Notes under the pieces: generated by a model
Told to the model about the DNA's origin: nothing
Seen by the model: only the letters and a program-made list of their open reading frames with translations
Databases searched by the model: none
Made by a program: the position numbers and the translations under genes
Source of the DNA: an uncultured Candidatus Saccharibacteria bacterium
GTDB taxonomy: Bacteria; Patescibacteria; Saccharimonadia; Saccharimonadales; UBA6022
NCBI GenBank assembly: GCA_946886725.1
Contig: CAMPJF010000054.1
Span: 1-7,350 of the forward strand
Length of the DNA: 7,350 nt
Direction: 5' to 3'
Shown here: positions 1 through 5,836 of the stretch, piece after piece
Numbering within the stretch: position 1 is the stretch's first letter
Layout: every line of letters begins with the position of its first letter

Positions 1-34
1 TCATAAGAGCCAAACTATTGTTCGTCGATACGTA

Positions 35-1198
35 CTAGTAGCGATAAATTGCCGCAACGGGAACTTTAGCGGGCAGCATTTCGTTGCCGACGCCTAATAT
101 GTTGCCACCTTGGGAGAGGACCTTCTTGACGAGGTCGGCGATGTGGTCATATTCTTGTTGCTTGGCGAACGACAATATCGGCACTGCGCTATGAACGGCA
201 TCACTAACGGTGTCGGTTGTTTTGCGAGTAATACCGACCAGTAATGTTTGGACACGGCCCATGTTGGCTGCCTCTTTTACGTCTTTGTAGTCATAGGATG
301 ACTTTTGGATGCCTTCTTTTTCTTGCAGCTGTTCGATCGCGTCGGTGGCTCGTTTTGCAATAACCTCAGACTGGATGATCGGCCACGCCATAGCACTTAG
401 ATCTGGGATGGTTGCGGTTGTTTGATTGCCAGGAATGTATGAATGAATCAACGCGGGAAGCTTGCTGATATTGCGATAGTCACCTACTTCACTGTCGGTA
501 CCTGCGATGACGATCGGGAGCGTGCTATCGATGTTTTTTGTCGTTGCTATCGCATTGTCAATTGCGCGAAAGTAGTATAGTCGCTCTTCTCTACCCGCTC
601 CGTTCGAGTCGCCTTGGCCATGGGAAGCAGTGGCAGCGCCGTTACCACTCGAACTGCTCCGGTTGCGTATTGTGCTGCTCCCCGAGAACATCTCGTCTAT
701 ATTAAGCGCATCTTCTGGGCTGGATGGGATATCGATTGCTACAGGTTCAAGCCCGTACATGTCACCTTTGAATAGCTTGGTATTGTGCATAGCAAGCGCC
801 AATAGATAGTATGGTTGATCGTATGTGGCGATGATCAGTAGCGGCGTAATATCATAAGAGTTCGAGATGCAGACTCGCTCTTCACACTCAACTGGCAAAT
901 GAAAGATTTCAAATTTTTCAGGTCCGGCAAAAATTGCCATACCTTCGGTGCTTTGTCGCCAAAAATCCATGGCTTCTATCTGCGATTCTAATTGCTCAAA
1001 AGTAGACGACATCGTGTCGTCTTTGGACTGCTTCTGCCACATTTCTTTTGCTTGGCGTAGAAGGTTTTTATATCTGGTCTGGTCTTCTTGCATGTGGGGC
1101 GGCGATGGGTGTCTATGTGTCGGTAGGTAGATGCTGATGACGTTTCCGGTCTGAGGTCGCGCTAGAGTTTCGATTGAAGACTGAGTGACTTTATTCAT
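35..1198 (-). CDS. baeRF3-type bacterial eRF1-like (release-factor-related) protein
   Basis: A 387-residue soluble protein that resembles the bacterial archaeo-eukaryotic release factor (baeRF) families, most like family 3. Seen: an N-terminal strand and conserved segment, ISIYLPTHRHP (residues 21-31), followed by a helical stretch with EDQTRYKNLL (38-47); a middle alpha/beta region (85-160); a Gly/Ser-rich loop (181-202) containing HGQG at 193-196; then REERLYYFRAIDNAI (203-217), which begins the second RNase-H-like core; and a C-terminal L7Ae-like part ending near the tail GNILGVGNEMLP (365-376). In eRF1 the loop at this place carries the peptidyl-tRNA-hydrolysing GGQ. Family knowledge predicts a role in ribosome rescue or translation quality control, but this is not proven for baeRF3. 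Start: ATG at 1198 has AAGGAGG on the minus strand (1211-1205) with a 6-nt gap. It lies 116 bp downstream of mgtC on the same strand and may share its transcript. Stop is TAG. Family call fairly confident; function inferred. Confidence 0.8.
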   Translation of the reverse strand: MNKVTQSSIETLARPQTGNVISIYLPTHRHPSPPHMQEDQTRYKNLLRQAKEMWQKQSKDDTMSSTFEQLESQIEAMDFWRQSTEGMAIFAGPEKFEIFHLPVECEERVCISNSYDITPLLIIATYDQPYYLLALAMHNTKLFKGDMYGLEPVAIDIPSSPEDALNIDEMFSGSSTIRNRSSSSGNGAATASHGQGDSNGAGREERLYYFRAIDNAIATTKNIDSTLPIVIAGTDSEVGDYRNISKLPALIHSYIPGNQTTATIPDLSAMAWPIIQSEVIAKRATDAIEQLQEKEGIQKSSYDYKDVKEAANMGRVQTLLVGITRKTTDTVSDAVHSAVPILSFAKQQEYDHIADLVKKVLSQGGNILGVGNEMLPAKVPVAAIYRY

Positions 1199-1204
1199 AC
1201 TTAT

Positions 1205-1211
1205 CCTCCTT
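1205..1211 (-). promoter_or_regulatory. Ribosome binding site of the baeRF3-type gene
   Basis: AAGGAGG on the minus strand, 6 nt before ATG 1198. It is a full-strength Shine-Dalgarno site and fixes the start codon. No convincing promoter was seen in the 116 bp up to mgtC, so readthrough from mgtC is possible. Confidence 0.85.
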
Positions 1212-1314
1212 ACGTAGCCGATTTACTACACTATTAGTTAAGCGCATCATCTGTTTTTTAGCTGTAAAGTATTTCACTTCGTCCTAATGTCGGGCTGAGT
1301 GTAGGCAATACCAG

Positions 1315-1773
1315 CTAATCATCGTCCTTTTTATTGACGTGTGGAATTCGTGAAATCAGCACAGCGTACGCCGCCGCGGCCAGTGCGATGAAGTGAAAGT
1401 TAAAGCCAAGTGCCATGCCAATTGCGGCTGAATACCAAATACTAGCAGCGGTCGTGACGTTCGTAACGATGTTTTTTGATTCTTTTTTCAAAATAATGCC
1501 AGCACCTAAAAATCCAATACCTGACACAATCTGCGAGGCAATACGGGTTGGGTCGCCCTCGTCTAGCATTCGCGATAAAAATGCAAACATCATCGACCCG
1601 GTAATAACAAGCGTCTGCGTGCTGATGCCGGCAGGCTTTTTTCGCAGTTCCCGTTCGTACCCGATAATCAGCCCGCAAATCAAAGCAAGACCAAGGTCTA
1701 TCAGGAATTCTATCTCTTTGGGGCCGACAATATTTTCTAGCATGTTCTCATTGTAATTTTGCAAACTGAGCAT
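1315..1773 (-). CDS. MgtC/SapB family membrane protein, short form
   Basis: A 152-residue inner-membrane protein of the MgtC/SapB family. The family signature is plain: LALICGLIIGYEREL (28-42), KKPAGISTQTLV (45-56), DPTRIASQIVSGIGFLGAG (74-92), then VTTAASIWYSAAIGMALG (106-123). About four or five membrane segments are visible (roughly 23-39, 52-69, 83-96, 106-123, 125-142), and the protein ends in a charged tail, KKDDD. Full MgtC proteins carry an extra C-terminal ACT-like domain of about 80 residues; it is absent here, so this is the SapB-like short form. MgtC proteins are tied to magnesium limitation, acid survival and, in pathogens, modulation of membrane ATP synthase; which of these applies cannot be read from sequence. 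The start is not certain: ATG 1773 has only a weak AGG upstream, and ATG 1743 (MLENIVGP) is an alternative. The gene is divergent from the DUF3072-type gene and upstream of the baeRF3-type gene. Stop is TAG. Confidence 0.92.
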   Translation of the reverse strand: MLSLQNYNENMLENIVGPKEIEFLIDLGLALICGLIIGYERELRKKPAGISTQTLVITGSMMFAFLSRMLDEGDPTRIASQIVSGIGFLGAGIILKKESKNIVTNVTTAASIWYSAAIGMALGFNFHFIALAAAAYAVLISRIPHVNKKDDD

Positions 1774-1807
1774 TGCCTGATAGTTGCTTGTGATTGTATG
1801 TCTTCTG

Positions 1808-1845
1808 TTGAATATTGAATGAAACGGGGCTATGCTTGATATAAC
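1808..1845 (+). promoter_or_regulatory. Candidate sigma-70 promoter of the DUF3072-type gene
   Basis: TATAAC (1840-1845) preceded by TG at 1837-1838 makes an extended -10. TTGAAT occurs twice upstream: at 1815-1820 (19-nt spacing to TATAAC) and at 1808-1813 (17 nt before the weaker TATGCT at 1831-1836). Either reading puts the transcript start near 1843-1852, some 40 nt before ATG 1890. The extended -10 is the stronger reading. Position relative to the gene supports it, but no experiment does. Confidence 0.45.
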
Positions 1846-1875
1846 AACCTGATGAAATGCAGAAGATTAATTTTC

Positions 1876-1883
1876 AAAGGAGG
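1876..1883 (+). promoter_or_regulatory. Ribosome binding site of the DUF3072-type gene
   Basis: AAAGGAGG lies 6 nt before ATG 1890. It shows that translation starts at 1890 rather than at the in-frame ATG 1857, which would place this site inside the coding sequence and has no ribosome binding site of its own. Confidence 0.88.
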
Positions 1884-1889
1884 GGTGAT

Positions 1890-2144
1890 ATGAATGAAGC
1901 TGGTACAGAGGACTTGCGTCGAGATATGAGTCAAACAGAAACCGGAACAGAACATATGACCGACGCCCAGCGCGTCGAACTCGAATTACTATCACGGCAG
2001 GTCGGCGAACCAATGCCAAGCGAAGGACTAACTCGTGCTGAAGCGTCCGAGAAAATAGAAGAGCTGCGTCAACAGGTCGATGAAGAGTCGAACATGGGTA
2101 TTAGTAAGGACGACACCGATACGGTTATTGGTGACGACGAATAG
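1890..2144 (+). CDS. Small acidic DUF3072-type protein
   Basis: An 84-residue, strongly acidic, soluble protein with no signal peptide or membrane segment. Its centre reads MTDAQRVELELLSRQVGEP and then LTRAEASEKIEELRQQV. This matches the DUF3072 pattern as I know it: a T.AQ..YL..L..EAGEP stretch, then LTKAEAS..IDELR. The family is a short helix-turn-helix-like or SAP-like helical module of unknown function. The N-terminus (EDLRRDMSQTETGTE) and the C-terminus (DDTDTVIGDDE) are charged and probably disordered. Start chosen at 1890 because of a perfect Shine-Dalgarno site; the longer reading from 1857 would add 11 residues without one. It is divergent from mgtC and 196 bp upstream of the promoter-driven TPM-like operon, so it is probably monocistronic. 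Stop is TAG. No terminator hairpin with a T-run was found right after it. Confidence 0.8.
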   Translation: MNEAGTEDLRRDMSQTETGTEHMTDAQRVELELLSRQVGEPMPSEGLTRAEASEKIEELRQQVDEESNMGISKDDTDTVIGDDE

Positions 2145-2171
2145 TATATTTCGTCGAAGCAGCCACCCCTA

Positions 2172-2200
2172 TTGACTTATTTATTCTAATCTGTTATAAT
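2172..2200 (+). promoter_or_regulatory. Strong sigma-70-type promoter of the TPM-like/LemA operon
   Basis: TTGACT (2172-2177), a 17-nt spacer and a perfect TATAAT (2195-2200), preceded by TG at 2192-2193 (extended -10). Only one base of the two hexamers departs from consensus. It is the best promoter in the window. Transcription should begin near 2207, leaving a leader of about 150 nt before ATG 2359. Confidence 0.85.
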
Positions 2201-2213
2201 CATCCGGTTATTG

Positions 2214-2247
2214 TTGCGCTGTGATCGGATAGCTGATCGCGCGGCAA
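2214..2247 (+). promoter_or_regulatory. First hairpin in the operon leader
   Basis: Just after the predicted transcript start, TTGC (2214-2217) pairs with GCAA (2244-2247), and GTGATC (2221-2226) pairs with GATCGC (2235-2240, one G-T pair), around the 8-nt loop GGATAGCT. A 3x3 internal loop separates the two helices. It is weaker than the second hairpin and could be chance. No T-run follows, so it does not look like an attenuator terminator. Confidence 0.4.
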
Positions 2248-2276
2248 TTGAACGTTAACAAACCGTTTATTTATGT

Positions 2277-2328
2277 TGTTATTCGGATAAATCACTAGAT
2301 TACTGTCTAATGATTTGTCCGAATAACA
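2277..2328 (+). promoter_or_regulatory. Long stem-loop in the leader, directly upstream of the TPM-like gene
   Basis: TGTTATTCGGATAAATCA (2277-2294) pairs with TGATTTGTCCGAATAACA (2311-2328): 18 pairs, of which 17 are Watson-Crick and one is G-U. After one C/A mismatch the helix goes on with TAGAT (2296-2300) against GTCTA (2305-2309), leaving a 4-nt loop. The element ends 17 nt before the ribosome binding site. No T-run follows, so it is not a classical terminator. Possible roles are a 5' mRNA stabiliser, a translational control element, or a DNA palindrome bound by a dimeric regulator. The structure is directly visible; the role is inferred. Confidence 0.75.
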
Positions 2329-2345
2329 CTTCTACCAAAATTGAT

Positions 2346-2351
2346 AGGAAG
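2346..2351 (+). promoter_or_regulatory. Ribosome binding site deciding the TPM-like start
   Basis: AGGAAG lies 7 nt before ATG 2359. The upstream in-frame TTG at 2341 has no such site and would place this motif inside the gene, so ATG 2359 is preferred. Confidence 0.7.
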
Positions 2352-2358
2352 CACGTTC

Positions 2359-3891
2359 ATGTTTATGACCGCAACAGTGGCTGTTCTGATCGTTGCTGTG
2401 ATTGGTGTTGCGTTCAAATACGCAATACCCTTCCTCATTAGCCGTGGGTTTTATACCGATTGGCATGTTTCATGGCGCGAATACAGTGCTGGCCTCGCGG
2501 TCTTTGCATTGGTCGTCGCACCAACCGTCGTGTTTGTCGGGAATCAGATTTCCGTTGCCGAAGCGCTTCGCTACGAAGAGTTTTATAACGGCGTCGAAAC
2601 CCGGGCACTTGAACACAAGACTGTCTGCCAGGCGGGAACAAGCGGCTCGACCGCAAGTTCCGGACGCAGCAATTGCGCCTACGAATACAACACCGGACAA
2701 TCGTACACGTACTGGGACACTTGTCCCGAGACGCGCACCACGATCGACAGTAAAGGAAACGCGCAGACTGAAACGGTTTATGTGCCATGCACGCAGACCG
2801 CTTATATCTACGCGCCCTATGCAACGTTGGAATTTCGTTACGAGATTGTCGATTCGTTAGACGGCTCGTATCGGTTTTCGCCGGTATACCTAGAACAAAA
2901 TCCGAAAATGTATGCCGACAAGGCGATACCGACTGATTTGCCTCGTGGCGCACCGGCCGAATGGGTCGATGCAAAATCAAGGCTTGACGCCGGTGATCCG
3001 CGTGCCGTCACGCGCATGTTCGGATACGACAACTACATTCTTGCCGCGAAAGATGATATGCTTTTGCCTTTTAGTCAGGATGTCGAACGATACAAAGCCG
3101 AGGGAATCCTTCCGGATCACACGGCTAACATCAAAGGCAACCCGATGACGGGCTTTAATGCGTCTTTTGCGCACAAGGTCAGCTTTGTTGGCGTTGGGGT
3201 GTCGAATGAGTCGGCATGGCAAGAATCCCTCATGGGGTTTAATGCTGCGCTTGGCTCGAAGTACCGCGGCGATCTGCACATGGTCTTGATTGACAGTGCG
3301 CGGGTCGACGAACCCGTCACCTACCTTAATGCCGTCAAGGCGTATTGGCTAGGTGAAGAGTTTGGGCGTCGTGCTATCGCCAAGAATGCCATCATCGTGG
3401 TGGTTGGCGTACAGGACAATAAGGTGCAGTGGGCTCAGGCAACGACCGGCATGCCTTTTGGCAATGAAATAATGGCCGAAGGCATCAAGGCGCACCTCGT
3501 AGGTGTGTCGGTCGACCCAAACACTGTCATTGGTAATCCTCGGACTATCGTCACTCCCGCTAGCGGTAGCGGCGAAGACGACACGGTCACGTTGGAAAAA
3601 TCAGACAAGATGGGTGTCCTTGAAGAAGTCGTGCTTCATACCTTCCCGTTCAAACGCGCCTGTATGGGTTGCCAGGACGACGAGGGTGAGATTGGGTACG
3701 ACAATCTGGTCGCCAAGGTTCAGCCGCCACTCTGGCAGCTGACTATCATGGTGACGATTGTCGCCCTGCTTTCAATCGGATGGTGGATTTTTGTCGGCCG
3801 GTCGACGCTCCTTGAGCGCCGGCCTCGACGTAATTTGCCGACTGACGATCATCGGCATTACCGCAAGTCAAAACCCTACCAGTACTACTAA
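2359..3891 (+). CDS. Membrane-anchored TPM-like protein with large cysteine-containing ectodomain
   Basis: A 510-residue protein with two N-terminal membrane segments (about 4-27 and 43-62) and one near the C-terminus (about 459-479). The short loop 29-42 and the Arg/Lys-rich tail (480-510) fit the cytoplasm, which places residues 63-458 outside. The part from about 284 to 380 resembles the TPM domain: strand DLHMVLIDSA (305-314), helix AVKAYWLGEEFG (325-336), strand AIIVVVGVQDNKVQWAQATTG (344-364), as in TPM proteins where 'nGvLLlva..dr.v.i..G' follows a helix. TPM domains occur in membrane-anchored proteins beside LemA, and the next gene is LemA-like, which supports the call. The 63-283 segment has no family I recognise; it holds C90, C106, C122 and C144. 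A CMGC motif (435-438) lies just before the last membrane span. The usual signal peptide and Gly-rich TPM tail are missing. Start ATG 2359 is set by AGGAAG. Stop is TAA. Function unknown; a role in envelope assembly or proteostasis is inferred. Confidence 0.7.
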   Translation: MFMTATVAVLIVAVIGVAFKYAIPFLISRGFYTDWHVSWREYSAGLAVFALVVAPTVVFVGNQISVAEALRYEEFYNGVETRALEHKTVCQAGTSGSTASSGRSNCAYEYNTGQSYTYWDTCPETRTTIDSKGNAQTETVYVPCTQTAYIYAPYATLEFRYEIVDSLDGSYRFSPVYLEQNPKMYADKAIPTDLPRGAPAEWVDAKSRLDAGDPRAVTRMFGYDNYILAAKDDMLLPFSQDVERYKAEGILPDHTANIKGNPMTGFNASFAHKVSFVGVGVSNESAWQESLMGFNAALGSKYRGDLHMVLIDSARVDEPVTYLNAVKAYWLGEEFGRRAIAKNAIIVVVGVQDNKVQWAQATTGMPFGNEIMAEGIKAHLVGVSVDPNTVIGNPRTIVTPASGSGEDDTVTLEKSDKMGVLEEVVLHTFPFKRACMGCQDDEGEIGYDNLVAKVQPPLWQLTIMVTIVALLSIGWWIFVGRSTLLERRPRRNLPTDDHRHYRKSKPYQYY

Positions 3892-3898
3892 AAAGGAA
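3892..3898 (+). promoter_or_regulatory. Ribosome binding site of the LemA-like gene
   Basis: AAAGGAA begins at the base after the TPM-like stop codon and lies 5 nt before ATG 3904. Its position in a 12-bp gap shows that the two genes are one transcription unit. Confidence 0.75.
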
Positions 3899-3903
3899 TA
3901 CAC

Positions 3904-4593
3904 ATGACAAACGCAAATGGCTTCACCGGTTGGCTTGCTCGCAATACAAAACTTGCGATCGGCATCGCTGTCGTCGTCGTCGTTGGGATCATCGCTTTGG
4001 TGATCGTGCAGTATGCAATCTCCGTCCAGAACGAGGGTGAACGTATGCAGGAAAGGATCGAGACGCTTTACAAGTCGTCACAGAACTCCCTTTCCACCTG
4101 TATCGATCAGGGGCAAATTGCCGCGCAAGTGGCAGTTCAAGAGCGTGAAAGTTTGCGCGAAACCTTGACCGATGTCGCCTCTGCCCGCTACACGGACGCC
4201 AGCGGTAATCCTACCAATGCGTCCGGTGTCCTGGGTGGTGGGCAACTGATTTCGATGCTGCAAGAGCAGTATCCGACAATCGACCCTGCGTTGTTCAAGA
4301 ATCTGCAGGCAACCGTCATTGGTTGTCGGACGCAGTTCCAGGGTGCGCAGGATCGACTGTTCATCGATGCTCGGACATTCAATGAGTGGCGGCTGTCGAA
4401 CAACGTGTTCAACTCTGCCATCAAGGGAAACTTCCCTTCGGATGAGCTGGATGTTGAAAATCTGGCAGCCAAGCAGACCGTGACGGGTGCGGCGGCTTTG
4501 GCCTACATGACGCGAGTCATTACGGTCGAAGCAGCAAATGACGCATTCGAATCGGGTACGCTGGCCGAACAGGATCTGTTCGGCAAGAAGTAA
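3904..4593 (+). CDS. LemA-like membrane-anchored helical protein
   Basis: A 229-residue protein with one N-terminal membrane anchor (about 17-38), no cleavable signal, and a mostly helical exterior part. LemA features: after the anchor, a helix with NEGERMQERIETLYKSSQNSL (43-63) in the place of the family's long first helix; RETLTDVASARY (85-96), matching the 'vl..v..AR' segment; a Gly/Ser-rich loop (99-113); then LISMLQEQYPTIDPALFKNLQ (115-135) and QDRLFIDARTFNEW...NSAIKGNFP (149-178), matching 'YP.L.a...F..Lq..L...E.ri..aR..YN..v..yN..i..fP'. Two cysteines, C66 and C141, are unusual for LemA and may pair. LemA proteins are commonly encoded beside TPM-domain or M48-peptidase proteins; their biochemical role is not settled. 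Here it follows the TPM-like gene by 12 bp, so the two are probably co-translated partners at the membrane. Stop is TAA, followed in frame by a second TAA. Confidence 0.82.
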   Translation: MTNANGFTGWLARNTKLAIGIAVVVVVGIIALVIVQYAISVQNEGERMQERIETLYKSSQNSLSTCIDQGQIAAQVAVQERESLRETLTDVASARYTDASGNPTNASGVLGGGQLISMLQEQYPTIDPALFKNLQATVIGCRTQFQGAQDRLFIDARTFNEWRLSNNVFNSAIKGNFPSDELDVENLAAKQTVTGAAALAYMTRVITVEAANDAFESGTLAEQDLFGKK

Positions 4594-4610
4594 TAAATAA
4601 ACGGTGTTGC

Positions 4611-4674
4611 TGCCCAATGGGCAAATCCCCAGGGAAACGTGCTGATGGCCGACAGGCCTGCGCGTTTCCCTGGG
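4611..4674 (+). terminator. Tandem hairpins after the LemA-like gene, possible terminator
   Basis: A small hairpin, TGCCC-AAT-GGGCA (4611-4623), is followed by a large one: CCCAGGGAAACG (4628-4639) pairs perfectly with CGTTTCCCTGGG (4663-4674). The helix continues inward with T-G, G-C and C-G pairs, and the inside holds GGCC-GACA-GGCC (4647-4658). It starts 17 nt after the stop codon, where a terminator is expected. However, AAACACATCC follows it on the plus strand rather than a T-run. It may work as a non-canonical terminator, an mRNA 3'-end stabiliser, or a block between the convergent operons. Confidence 0.6.
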
Positions 4675-4755
4675 AAACACATCCAGAAATATCACAGTTC
4701 TGCTGACGAGTCGTAAACGACGAAATGTGTTACGCCACCTGTTTATTTTTTTGCG

Positions 4756-5835
4756 CTAGCGACTTACGCGCGGCAGCGGTACGCGCTTTTTTATCGACTG
4801 CCATATGTATATGCAAGCGACGACAATATGCAGAACCACGGACGCTATAATGCCAATTGGTGCGAATAAAATATGCGCGATTCGTTCCATTGCCGAGTAT
4901 TCTTTGAGTCCTATTATAAAAAGTGCATAAAGCGCAGCGCAGCTCGCAAGTAACAATCCGGTGATTAAGATAGCGTCGTACTCCAGATTTCTGGCAACAA
5001 CTAGCATGACTATACTCGCAACAAGTATCGTTAGTATTTTTTCATGAGTGTATGTAAAAAAACGACGCACGGCGTGTTTCGTGGCAGTGGTAACTGTACC
5101 CCATGTCGATGCCGAGTTTAGTCCAACTGCTGTTGTATACGATGGTCGATATGGTGCAGTTGCCATGATCGTAGGGCGACGCAATAATGCGTCACGGCGA
5201 TAAGCGTAGCCAGGCTTTACGCCTTTTATAAAGGCAGCGGATTTGCTGATCCGGATGCCAACATTTTGCCAGTTATACTGCACCGCACGCAGCGCGCCAA
5301 TGAATGTTTTTTCGCTGACTATATACTGGCGTGGCTTGATGACATCGACTTCCCTGTCTAAAAACTCCGTTGCAATTCGGTCAAAAAAGTTTGCGGATAC
5401 AGTGCTATTTTCGTGTAATGCAACGACTACATCTCCTGATACTTTTTGACGTATCAGTACTTCTTTGGTTAGTTTTTTTGTCTGCCGGATAACTTTAAAT
5501 AGCTTTAAGCTGTTTTTTTGGCGATACGCCGTTAGTTTTGCCTGGGCGTATTTGCCTGCAGATTGTTTGACGACGATAACAACTTCTAGATTGGCGTACG
5601 TATGCTTATACAATGCATCAAGGAGCGGTATGAGTGTATCGGCAGAATGAGTCAGCTCGATTAGCACGGATATGCGTGGCAGCTTCTCTTTGGCGGTAGC
5701 TGCGGCGCGCATGGTACGTAATCGGCGCATTGTGAGGATTTCGTGTACATCACTGCGCATGTGTATTGCAGCCACAGCTATGATACACAAAATCACCATA
5801 GCTAGCTGCGGGTCAAGCTGCGTTAAATTCTCCAT
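4756..5835 (-). CDS. GT2-like (GT-A fold) membrane protein, probably lacking DxD
   Basis: A 359-residue protein with one N-terminal membrane segment (about 8-25), a cytoplasmic domain, and three C-terminal segments (about 266-283, 286-309, 318-345), a layout seen in membrane GT2 glycosyltransferases. The domain starts like GT-A: PRISVLIELTHSADTLIPLLDAL (53-75), then ANLEVVIVVKQSAGK (81-95). SGDVVVALHENSTVSANFFDRI (133-154) aligns with the GT2 'GD.i..lDaD......fl' segment, but the metal-binding DxD position reads H141-E142-N143. No acceptor-side ED or QxxRW motif was seen. It may therefore be an inactive relative, or use another metal site. Start chosen at ATG 5835, one base after the sortase TAG stop; ATG 5883 would overlap the sortase gene by 47 bp. 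Last gene of the surface-protein operon. Its link to the sortase and LPYTAG protein suggests a role in modifying or displaying that protein, but this is inference. Stop is TAG. Confidence 0.65.
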   Translation of the reverse strand: MENLTQLDPQLAMVILCIIAVAAIHMRSDVHEILTMRRLRTMRAAATAKEKLPRISVLIELTHSADTLIPLLDALYKHTYANLEVVIVVKQSAGKYAQAKLTAYRQKNSLKLFKVIRQTKKLTKEVLIRQKVSGDVVVALHENSTVSANFFDRIATEFLDREVDVIKPRQYIVSEKTFIGALRAVQYNWQNVGIRISKSAAFIKGVKPGYAYRRDALLRRPTIMATAPYRPSYTTAVGLNSASTWGTVTTATKHAVRRFFTYTHEKILTILVASIVMLVVARNLEYDAILITGLLLASCAALYALFIIGLKEYSAMERIAHILFAPIGIIASVVLHIVVACIYIWQSIKKRVPLPRVSR

Positions 5836-5836
5836 G

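Noticed and set aside
1..34. Possible end of another minus-strand gene at the window edge (TCA at 1-3)
   Set aside because: Three bases cannot support a gene, and nothing else in the 34 bp is informative.
1793..1798. TACAAT on the minus strand as -10 for mgtC
   Set aside because: No decent -35 at 16-18 nt was found, and it would leave a leader of only about 13 nt.
1857..1889. Longer start for the DUF3072-type protein at ATG 1857
   Set aside because: The perfect AAAGGAGG site lies between 1857 and 1890, so ATG 1890 is the start.
2277..2328. The long palindrome as a transposon end or MITE
   Set aside because: No target-site duplication was seen and there is no second copy in the window. It can only be excluded by a genome-wide search.
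2438..2980. A 180-codon open frame on the minus strand inside the TPM-like gene
   Set aside because: It lies opposite a well-supported gene, is rich in Arg, Cys and Ser as antisense frames are, and has no domain or ribosome binding site.
4078..4695. A 205-codon open frame on the minus strand across the LemA-like gene
   Set aside because: Antisense shadow. Its start region crosses the large hairpin, its protein shows no recognisable motif, and the plus-strand LemA reading has family features.
4710..4752. Short palindrome GTCGTAAACGAC followed by a T-rich tract (4741-4752), as a possible plus-strand terminator
   Set aside because: The stem is only 4 bp with a workable loop and lies about 20 nt before the T-run, so it is not a canonical terminator.
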